This document shows positions 58,148 through 64,000 of a DNA stretch of 64,000 nucleotides, piece by piece (position 1 is the first letter of the stretch; each line of letters opens with the position of its first letter). A model generated the notes under the pieces. The model made no database searches, was not told the origin of the DNA, and saw only the letters and a list, made by a program, of their open reading frames with translations. Location of the stretch: contig NZ_JADCLL010000003.1 in assembly GCF_015070375.1 (NCBI RefSeq), forward strand, positions 1-64,000, written 5' to 3'. Made by a program: the position numbers and the translations under genes. The DNA comes from Nocardioides kribbensis. GTDB lineage: Bacteria > Actinomycetota > Actinomycetes > Propionibacteriales > Nocardioidaceae.

Positions 58148-58657
58148 ATGACGTCGCACACCCTGTGGGAGGAAGGCCGCGCTCCCGCGCACGAGATGGT
58201 CGCGCTCGGCGTGGCCGTGCTGCTCACCGCCTCCGCCGTCGAGCTGCTGGTCGGCGCGGCCGTGATCGGCTGGCTCTTCGACCTCGCCTTCGTCGCGCTC
58301 GCCCTCGCGCTGGCCCTGCTGGTGCGCCCCCGCGACTTCTTCACCGTCGGCGTCCTGCCGCCCCTGCTCATGGTCGGCGTCTTCGCGATGCTCGGCGCCA
58401 CCCGCCCCGGTGCGCTGGCCGACCCCGGCGACGGCGTGGTGCAGGTCGTCGTCACCGGGCTGGCCGACCACAGCCTCGCCCTCGTCGTGGGCTACGCCCT
58501 GTGCCTGCTGGCCCTCGCCGCGCGCAACCAGGTACGCCGCACCGGCGCACCCCTCCCCGGCTGGGCCACCGCGTGGCTGGAGCAGCGCGCGGGCGGCCCG
58601 GGCGGCCGCGGCGACCTCAGGCGAAGCGGTCCGGGTCCCCGGCACCCCGCCGGATGA
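58148..58657 (+). CDS. DUF6542-like small integral membrane protein
   Basis: ATG 58148 gives 169 residues with four to five TM segments (MVALGVAVLLTASAVELLVGA; LFDLAFVALALALALLV; VGVLPPLLMVGVFAML; LALVVGYALCLLALA) and a basic Gly/Arg-rich C-terminus. The motif order and the neighbourhood of ychF and ispH fit the actinobacterial DUF6542 family, whose function is unknown. Its last 41 bp overlap the 3' end of the convergent yciO gene (58617-58657), so its extreme C-terminus is encoded opposite yciO's last codons. Confidence 0.75.
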   Translation: MTSHTLWEEGRAPAHEMVALGVAVLLTASAVELLVGAAVIGWLFDLAFVALALALALLVRPRDFFTVGVLPPLLMVGVFAMLGATRPGALADPGDGVVQVVVTGLADHSLALVVGYALCLLALAARNQVRRTGAPLPGWATAWLEQRAGGPGGRGDLRRSGPGPRHPAG

Positions 58658-59237
58658 CCTCGGGAGCCCCCTCGGACCAGTCGACCACCGTGGTCGACTC
58701 CGCCGGGGTCTCACCCGCCTCGATGACCAGGTCGACCTGGTGGTCGAGCTCCTCCTTGACGTCCCAGCCGCTCGTGCGGGGCTCGGACTCCCCGGGCAGG
58801 ATCAGCGAGCTGCTCAGCAGCGGCTCCCCGAGCTCGGCGAGCAGCGCCTGCACCAGCACGTGGTCGGGGATCCGCACGCCGACGGTCTTCTTCTTGGGGT
58901 GCAGCAGCCGCCGCGGCACCTCGGGGGTGCCCGGCAGGATGAAGGTGTAGGGCCCCGGAGTCGCCGCGCGGATGGCGCGGAAGGCCGAGTTGTCGACGTG
59001 CACCATCTGGCCCAGCTGGGAGAAGTCGCGGCACACCAGCGTGAAGTGGTGCCGCTCGTCGAGGCCGCGGATCCGCAGGATCCGGTCGCGCCCCTCGCGG
59101 TTGCCCAGCTGGGCGCCCAGGGCGTAGCCGGAGTCGGTCGGGTAGGCGATCAGCGCGTCGTCGCGCAGCGCCTCCACCACCTGGGCCAGGAGCCGGGGCT
59201 GGGGGTTGTCCGGGTGCATGTCCACGTACCTCGCCAC
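58617..59237 (-). CDS. yciO: YciO-type Sua5/YciO/YrdC family protein
   Basis: The 206-residue protein from GTG 59235-59237 begins ARYVDMHPDNPQPRLLAQ, aligning with the N-terminus of E. coli YciO; an ATG six residues later is an alternative. It keeps the family pattern of PTDSGYALG, RDRILRIRGL, FTLVCRDFSQL, TPGPYTFILPGTPEVPRRLLHPKKKTVGVRIPDH and SSSLILPGE. YciO shares the nucleotide-binding fold of the t6A-synthesis enzyme YrdC/Sua5, but its own role is not settled. A true tsaC/sua5 gene is not in this window. Convergent overlap with the DUF6542-like gene. Confidence 0.88.
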   Translation of the reverse strand: MARYVDMHPDNPQPRLLAQVVEALRDDALIAYPTDSGYALGAQLGNREGRDRILRIRGLDERHHFTLVCRDFSQLGQMVHVDNSAFRAIRAATPGPYTFILPGTPEVPRRLLHPKKKTVGVRIPDHVLVQALLAELGEPLLSSSLILPGESEPRTSGWDVKEELDHQVDLVIEAGETPAESTTVVDWSEGAPEVIRRGAGDPDRFA

Positions 59238-59384
59238 CGCTCGAGACTACGCCGCCCCGGCCCACAGCATCCGCCCGCCACTCACGGCGGGTCCGGGGGC
59301 GGCTCACAGCCCACGCAGAGGTGACCCGGGCTGACTGGGACCAGACCACCCCAGCCCCCGACCCGTCTGCGAAGGGACCCGGCC

Positions 59385-60440
59385 ATGCCCGCCCGCACCA
59401 GCCCCCGCGCCCTGCCCGTCCGCACCCCCGACACCCCGCGCCCGAAGATCGCCTACGTGCTGCCGGTCTACGACGAGGCCGACAACGTCGCGCCCTTCCA
59501 CGCCGCGCTCACCGAGGCGACCGCCGTCCGCGACGACCTCGACTGGGAGTTCCTCTACGTCAACGACGGCAGCCGCGACGAGTCGCTGGCCCGGCTGCTC
59601 GAGCTGCGCCGCCACGACCCGCGCGTCGGCGTGCTCGACCTGGCCCGCAACTGCGGGCACCAGATCGCGGTCACCGCGGGCCTCGACGCCGCCGGCGACG
59701 CCGACGCGGTCATCGTCATGGACACCGACCTCCAGGACCCGCCCCGGGTCAGCCTGGAGATGGTCGGGCTGTGGGAGGACGGGGCCGACGTCGTCTACGC
59801 CCAGCGCCGCTCGCGGCGCGACACCCTCTTCAAGCGCACCACGGCCTGGGCGTTCTACCGCGTGCTCGACCGGCTGGCCTCGGTCGACATCCCCCGCGAC
59901 GTCGGCGACTTCCGGCTCATGGACCGCCGCGTCGTGGCCGAGGTGGCCCGCTACCGCGAGCAGGACCGCTTCCTGCGCGGCATCGTCGCCCACGTCGGCT
60001 TCCGCCAGGAGGCGCTGCTCTTCGACCGCGACGAGCGCCACGCCGGCACCAGCGGCTACCCGCTGGGGCGCATGCTGGCCTTCGCCGCCAACGGCATCCT
60101 CGGCTTCTCCACCTCCCCGCTGCGCATGATCACGCGGCTCGGCTTCGCGCTCTCGGCGCTCAGCGTCGTCATGGCGGCCTACGTCGCCTCGGTGCGGCTG
60201 CTGCGCCCCGAGGACTCGGTGCCCGGCTGGGCCTTCCTCGGGGTGGGGATGTTCCTGCTCGCCGGGCTGCAGCTGGTGATGATGGGCGTCATCGGCAGCT
60301 ACGTCGGGCGCACCTACACCCAGGTGCAGGGTCGCCCGCTCTACTCGTTGGCCCTCACCGCCCGCGGCGAGCACTCCGGCGTACGCTCGCTGCCGCAGAC
60401 CCCGCCCGACCTCCGGACCCAGCACGGGAGCGTGTCCTGA
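59385..60440 (+). CDS. GtrB-like GT2 prenyl-phosphate glycosyltransferase
   Basis: ATG 59385 gives 351 residues. A GT-A GT2 domain has VLPVYDEADNV, YVNDGSRDES, MDTDLQDPP (the acidic pair binding the metal), and RRVVAEVARYREQDRFLRGIVAHVGFRQ. Two C-terminal TM segments (about 245-270 and 280-305) complete the GtrB/DPM-type layout. The enzyme transfers a sugar from a nucleotide donor to polyprenyl phosphate. The next gene encodes a GtrA-type flippase-like protein, forming a GtrA/GtrB pair that typically feeds a lipid-linked sugar to a cell-envelope polymer. Confidence 0.88.
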   Translation: MPARTSPRALPVRTPDTPRPKIAYVLPVYDEADNVAPFHAALTEATAVRDDLDWEFLYVNDGSRDESLARLLELRRHDPRVGVLDLARNCGHQIAVTAGLDAAGDADAVIVMDTDLQDPPRVSLEMVGLWEDGADVVYAQRRSRRDTLFKRTTAWAFYRVLDRLASVDIPRDVGDFRLMDRRVVAEVARYREQDRFLRGIVAHVGFRQEALLFDRDERHAGTSGYPLGRMLAFAANGILGFSTSPLRMITRLGFALSALSVVMAAYVASVRLLRPEDSVPGWAFLGVGMFLLAGLQLVMMGVIGSYVGRTYTQVQGRPLYSLALTARGEHSGVRSLPQTPPDLRTQHGSVS

Positions 60441-60466
60441 CCTCCTCTCACCCGGCCCCGCAGCCC

Positions 60467-60937
60467 GTGCCGCCGCGCGAGCCCGCGAGCGAGCCCCCGA
60501 GCGCCACCCCGAGCACGCGGCCGTCGCGTCGCGAGCGTCTGCGCACGCTGCACGAGAGCACGCTGGTGCGATTCGTGGCGGTCGGCGCGGTCAACACCGG
60601 CATCGACGTCGGGCTCTTCTGGCTGCTCCACGACACCCTGGGCATCGTGCTGGCCAACGTGGTCTCCACCGCCGCGGGCATGACCTTCAGCTTCGTGGTC
60701 AACGGCCTGCTGACCTTCCGCGCCGAGCGGCTGCGGCTCGGCGACGCCGTGCGCTTCGTGGCGAGCACCGGCACCGTGCTCTTCCTCGTGCAGCCGCTGG
60801 TCATCTACGCCCTGCTCGCCGTGCTCGGCGACGACGCGGTGCTGCTGGCCAAGCTCGGAGCGATCTGCGTCGTCATCGTGCTCAACTTCTGCGCCTACCG
60901 CTTCGTCGTCTGGCCCCGCCGCCGCACCCGCGCCTGA
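60467..60937 (+). CDS. GtrA-family membrane protein
   Basis: From GTG 60467 the product is 156 residues with four TM segments (FVAVGAVNTGIDVGLFWLL; IVLANVVSTAAGMTFSFVVNGLLTF; VLFLVQPLVIYALLAVL; LGAICVVIVLNFCAYRFVVW). These carry the GtrA signatures GxxNTGxD and the NFxxYRFxVW end. GtrA proteins are thought to flip polyprenyl-phosphate-linked sugars made by GtrB. A CTG at 60437 would overlap the preceding TGA (CTGA) and has GGGAG six bases upstream, so the true start may be that CTG; no good ribosome-binding site precedes the GTG. The stop codon is 1 bp from the end of the convergent gene. Confidence 0.85.
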   Translation: MPPREPASEPPSATPSTRPSRRERLRTLHESTLVRFVAVGAVNTGIDVGLFWLLHDTLGIVLANVVSTAAGMTFSFVVNGLLTFRAERLRLGDAVRFVASTGTVLFLVQPLVIYALLAVLGDDAVLLAKLGAICVVIVLNFCAYRFVVWPRRRTRA

Positions 60938-60938
60938 C

Positions 60939-61955
60939 TCAGCCGGGCCCCACCACCGGCCCCACGTCGACCACCGCGTCCGACACCGTGCCCAGCACCG
61001 CGTCCAGCACCGCGGCGGCCATCGCCCGGCGAGCGGCGCAGCGGGCGGGCATCGTGCGCCCGTAGTAGGGGAAGGTGATGAGCGCGAGCAGCAGCGCCCA
61101 GCCCTGGCCGACCCGCCACGTCGCCTCGTCGACGTCGAGCAGCTCGCGCAGCAGGGCGCGGCCGGGGGCGTCGAGCACCTCCCACGCCACGACCAGGTCG
61201 ACGGCCTGCCGGCCGACCCCGAGCGCGCCGAGGTCGAGCACGGCGGCGAGGCGGCCCTCGCGCACGAGCAGGTTCTCGGCCAGCAGGTCGCCGTGCAGCC
61301 AGCCTTCCGCGACCGGGCCGGCGACCTCGAGCGCCGCCTCCGCCACCAGCGCGCTCTGCCAGACGACGCGCACGCGGTCGAGGTCGAGCCCGAGGTCGGC
61401 CCACCTCGGCAGGGCGGCGCACACGGCCGCCGTCTCGCGCAGGTCCTCGTCGAGGTCGCCCAGCCGGCCGCCGCGGTAGCCCCGCAGCGCCGGGTCGGCC
61501 GCGGCCTGCGCCGGCACCGGGGCGGCCCACAGCCCCCGCAGGACCGCGGCCAGGTCGCGCGCCAGCGGCCCCGACGACCCGGCGTACGGCGTGAGCGCCG
61601 GCACCGCCGGCGGGGTGCCCTCGATCCACCGCGTCACCGACCAGGCCTCGGGGTAGCCCTCCCCGGGCCGCCCGCTCGCGACCACCTCGGGCACGACGAC
61701 CCCGGGCGGCAGCGCGGCCGCGACCAGCGGTCCCCAGCGCCGCTCGGTCACCAGCGCGCGCGACCCGCCGTGCTGACGGGGCAGGCGCACCAGCAGGTCG
61801 TCGCCGAGGCGGAAGAGCCGGTTGGAGGAGCCCGACGCCTGCCCGTCGCCGCCCAGCGCCCGCAGCGGCAGGTCCGCGAGGTGTGGGTGCTGGGCCGCCA
61901 GCAGCCGGCGCACGAGCGGCTCGTCGACCTCGAGCTCGTCGTCGTGCAGCCTCAC
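60939..61955 (-). CDS. Aminoglycoside-phosphotransferase-family kinase
   Basis: GTG 61953-61955 gives 338 residues. N-lobe sequence (QASGSSNRLFRLGDDLLVRLPR, containing the ATP-binding region) is followed by the C-lobe motif WLHGDLLAENLLV (catalytic Asp and Asn) and AVLDLGALGVG in place of the usual D-W/F metal motif. The fold is APH/choline-kinase-like. The physiological substrate is unknown; sugars, amino alcohols and macrolides are known substrates of relatives. It is convergent with the GtrA gene and lies 40 bp downstream of ispH on the same strand, so partial read-through is possible. Confidence 0.87.
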   Translation of the reverse strand: MRLHDDELEVDEPLVRRLLAAQHPHLADLPLRALGGDGQASGSSNRLFRLGDDLLVRLPRQHGGSRALVTERRWGPLVAAALPPGVVVPEVVASGRPGEGYPEAWSVTRWIEGTPPAVPALTPYAGSSGPLARDLAAVLRGLWAAPVPAQAAADPALRGYRGGRLGDLDEDLRETAAVCAALPRWADLGLDLDRVRVVWQSALVAEAALEVAGPVAEGWLHGDLLAENLLVREGRLAAVLDLGALGVGRQAVDLVVAWEVLDAPGRALLRELLDVDEATWRVGQGWALLLALITFPYYGRTMPARCAARRAMAAAVLDAVLGTVSDAVVDVGPVVGPG

Positions 61956-61995
61956 CCGAGCACCCTTCCGCGCCGTCCGGGTCCCGTCCGGGGGC

Positions 61996-63000
61996 CTACT
62001 GCGCGCGGGCCGCGGCCTTCATGTCGCGGCGCAGCTCCTTGGGCAGGGAGAAGATGAGCGACTCCTCGGCGCTGTGGACGGCCTTGGCGTCGGGGTAGCC
62101 GCGCTCGGCGAGGTAGGCCAGGACGCCCTGCACGAGACTCTCGGGCACGCTGGCGCCGGAGGTGACGCTGACGGTGCGCACGCCGTCGAGCCAGGCCTCG
62201 TCGATCTCGGAGGCGTCGTCGACGCGGTAGGAGGCCTTGGCGCCGGCCTCGAGGGCCACCTCGACCAGGCGCACGGAGTTGGAGGAGTTGCCCGAGCCGA
62301 CCACGATCAGCAGGTCGCAGCCGTGGGCGATCTCCTTGACCGCGAGCTGACGGTTCTGGGTGGCGTAGCAGATGTCGTCGCTCGGCGGGTCGAGCAGCTC
62401 GGGGAAGCGCTCGCGGATCGCGGCGACCGTCTCGAGGGTCTCGTCGACCGAGAGCGTGGTCTGGGAGAGCCAGGCCACGCGGGAGGGGTCGCGCACGACG
62501 ATGCCGGCGACGTCGGCGGGGCTCTCGACGAGCTGGATGTGCTCGGGGGCCTCGCCCGCGGTGCCCTCGACCTCCTCGTGGCCGGCGTGGCCGATGAGGA
62601 GGATGTCGTAGTCGTCGGCGGCGAAGCGCTTGGCCTCGTGGTGGACCTTCGTGACCAGCGGGCAGGTGGCGTCGATGGTCTTGAGGGTGCGCTCCTCGGC
62701 CTGGCGGTGCACCTCGGGCGAGACACCGTGGGCGGAGAAGACGACCGTGGCGCCCTCGGGCACCTCGACCAGCTCCTCGACGAAGATCGCGCCCCGCGCC
62801 TCGAGGTCGGCCACGACGTGCTTGTTGTGCACGATCTGCTTGCGCACGTAGACCGGGGCGCCGTAGAGGTCGAGCGCCTGCTCCACGGTGACGACCGCCC
62901 GGTCGACGCCCGCGCAGTAGCCCCGCGGCGCCGCCAGCAGGACGGCCTTCTCGGCCTCGTCGGGCGACAGGATCGGGGGCATCCCCATGTCGGTGCTCAT
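61996..63000 (-). CDS. ispH: 4-hydroxy-3-methylbut-2-enyl diphosphate reductase
   Basis: ATG 62998-63000 gives 334 residues; an ATG 9 nt upstream would add three. The three [4Fe-4S] ligands are present: Cys29 ([13 protein letters not shown]), Cys113 ([13 protein letters not shown]) and Cys211 ([10 protein letters not shown]). Substrate-site residues include His61, His91, His141 and [13 protein letters not shown]. It performs the last step of the MEP pathway, reducing HMBPP to IPP/DMAPP for isoprenoids, including the polyprenyl carrier the exopolysaccharide and GtrB/GtrA genes use. It is divergent from xseA across a repeat-rich 210-bp spacer. Confidence 0.96.
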   Translation of the reverse strand: MSTDMGMPPILSPDEAEKAVLLAAPRGYCAGVDRAVVTVEQALDLYGAPVYVRKQIVHNKHVVADLEARGAIFVEELVEVPEGATVVFSAHGVSPEVHRQAEERTLKTIDATCPLVTKVHHEAKRFAADDYDILLIGHAGHEEVEGTAGEAPEHIQLVESPADVAGIVVRDPSRVAWLSQTTLSVDETLETVAAIRERFPELLDPPSDDICYATQNRQLAVKEIAHGCDLLIVVGSGNSSNSVRLVEVALEAGAKASYRVDDASEIDEAWLDGVRTVSVTSGASVPESLVQGVLAYLAERGYPDAKAVHSAEESLIFSLPKELRRDMKAAARAQ

Positions 63001-63103
63001 GGCCCCCATCCTAGGCGGGCCGCGGGGAGCCTCCCGGCGGGCCGCCGGGCGGGGTCGGCGCCCTCCCCCGGGCCGGGTCCCCGCCGTGTCCCGTGCCCTC
63101 CCC

Positions 63104-63189
63104 CGCGCTGTCCCCCCGCGCTGTCCCCCGTGCTGTCCCCCGCGCGGTCCCGTCGTGCAGTCCCCCGTGCTGTCCGTCGTGGTGTCCCC
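63104..63189. repeat. 12-13-bp tandem repeats between ispH and xseA
   Basis: About seven imperfect units of the type CGCGCTGTCCCCC run across the spacer between the divergent starts (63001-63210). Units vary by one or two bases. The repeats begin about 100 bp upstream of ispH and end about 20 bp before xseA, so both promoters must lie within or beside them. No promoter was recognised. Confidence 0.7.
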
Positions 63190-63210
63190 ACCGTCGCCTA
63201 GGGTCCTCGC

Positions 63211-64000
63211 ATGGCCATGGAGACCTCCGCGCAGTCGCCGGCCCCGGTGCGCCAGGTCGCCAACGCCATCGCCGGCTGGATCGACCGGCTGGGCGCGATC
63301 TGGGTCGAGGGCCAGATCGCCCAGGTCAACCGTCGCCCCGGCGTCCAGACCGTCTTCATGACCCTGCGCGACGCCGTGGCCGACCTGTCGGTGACCGTGA
63401 CCTGCTCGCGCACCCTCTTCGACGGGCTCAACCCTCCCCTGGTCGAGGGCGCGAGCGTCGTCGTCCACGCCAAGCCGTCCTACTACGCCAACCGCGGCAC
63501 GATCTCGCTCTACGCCCGCGAGATCCGCATGGTCGGCCTGGGCGAGCTGCTGGCGCGCCTCGAGCGGCGCCGCCAGCTGCTGGCCGCCGAGGGCCTCTTC
63601 GCCGCCGAGCTCAAGCGCCCTGCGCCGTTCCTGCCCACCCGCGTCGGCCTCGTCACGGCGCCCGGCTCGGCCGCCGAGCGCGACGTGGTCGACAACGCGC
63701 GTCGCCGCTGGCCGGCGGTGGAGTTCGAGACGGCCTACGCCGCGATGCAGGGTCCCCGGTGCGCCAGCGAGGTGATCGAGGCGCTGGGCCGCCTCGAGCG
63801 CCACGCCGACGTCGACGTGGTCGTCGTCGCCCGCGGCGGCGGCGCGGTCGAGGACCTGCTGCCCTTCTCCGACGAGGCCCTGCTGCGCGCGGTGCACGCG
63901 ATGCGCACCCCCGTGGTCTCCGCGATCGGCCACGAGCCCGACTCCCCGCTGCTCGACCTGGTCGCCGACGTGCGCGCCTCCACGCCCACCGACGCCGCCA
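63211..64000 (+). CDS. xseA: Exodeoxyribonuclease VII large subunit (3' end cut by window edge)
   Basis: ATG 63211 opens a frame that runs to the window's right edge (about 263 residues of a normal 400-450). The N-terminal OB-fold ([32 protein letters not shown]) and the start of the catalytic domain are complete: [36 protein letters not shown] and [22 protein letters not shown]. With XseB it forms the nuclease that degrades single-stranded DNA to oligonucleotides. The small subunit gene should follow beyond the window. Divergent from ispH. Confidence 0.95.
   Translation, partial: MAMETSAQSPAPVRQVANAIAGWIDRLGAIWVEGQIAQVNRRPGVQTVFMTLRDAVADLSVTVTCSRTLFDGLNPPLVEGASVVVHAKPSYYANRGTISLYAREIRMVGLGELLARLERRRQLLAAEGLFAAELKRPAPFLPTRVGLVTAPGSAAERDVVDNARRRWPAVEFETAYAAMQGPRCASEVIEALGRLERHADVDVVVVARGGGAVEDLLPFSDEALLRAVHAMRTPVVSAIGHEPDSPLLDLVADVRASTPTDAA

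Noticed and set aside
61996..63933. ispH with a long N-terminal extension from 63933
   Set aside because: The extension is antisense to xseA and crosses the tandem repeats; the conserved IspH N-terminus begins at 63000.
1..64000. tRNA, rRNA, insertion sequence or prophage genes
   Set aside because: I looked for tRNA-like cloverleafs, transposase motifs (DDE, HTH plus catalytic acids), integrases and phage structural genes and found none that I could support by eye.

Overview
The window is very GC-rich chromosomal DNA from a high-GC Gram-positive bacterium. Codon use, GTG starts, mycothiol-linked DinB/MDMPI proteins, an actinobacterial Ser/Thr kinase with a Thr-Pro stalk, a DUF6542-like membrane protein and the ychF / ispH / xseA neighbourhood all point to an actinomycete, most likely Nocardioides or a close relative (inference; no rRNA gene is present). 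I found no tRNA, rRNA, CRISPR array, transposase or phage gene.

Region 1 (1-18.1 kb) is a surface/secretome block: a secreted P-domain/Ig-like protein (270-1586), a giant calcium-binding RTX protein of about 3,350 residues (1873-11919), a small lipoprotein, and a 1,043-residue Ig-like surface protein (12950-16081) with three strong hairpins behind it. All four lie on the minus strand. Divergent to them is an HTH/HEAT-repeat protein that may be a regulator. Region 2 (18.3-25.8 kb) holds an AtzH-amidase fusion, a YoaK-type membrane protein, a secreted SGNH hydrolase, a TetR regulator with a nested palindrome at its start, a collagen-like protein, an HSL-type esterase and a mycothiol-dependent isomerase-like protein. 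Two clusters of REP-like elements sit between these genes.

Region 3 (26.0-37.9 kb) is an exopolysaccharide locus. Six plus-strand genes are joined by overlapping stop/start codons: a Wzz/BY-kinase-like protein without the P-loop lysine, polysaccharide deacetylase, O-antigen polymerase/ligase, GT4-GT2 fusion glycosyltransferase, Wzx-like flippase and an APH-fold protein. Two CelD/FemAB-like GNAT acyltransferases follow, set apart by a near-perfect 28-bp inverted repeat. The likely logic is lipid-linked sugar assembly, flipping, polymerisation with length control, and trimming or acylation. No priming sugar transferase lies in the window.

Region 4 (38-49.5 kb) is mixed: acyl-CoA dehydrogenase with a perfect operator-like palindrome, S37-type secreted peptidase, an AAC(2')-like acetyltransferase, a six-unit 84-bp tandem repeat, a PASTA-less Ser/Thr kinase, two divergent DinB proteins, a MASE1 histidine kinase, a double-HTH protein, a PsiE-like protein and ychF. 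Region 5 (49.6-54.3 kb) is a polyhydroxyalkanoate unit: phaC, phaZ and an acyl-CoA dehydrogenase in overlapping order. Region 6 (54.4-64 kb) carries a class V aminotransferase, xthA, two copies of a 91-bp palindromic repeat, rmuC, a DUF6542-like protein, yciO, a GtrB/GtrA pair, an APH-fold protein, ispH and the 5' part of xseA.
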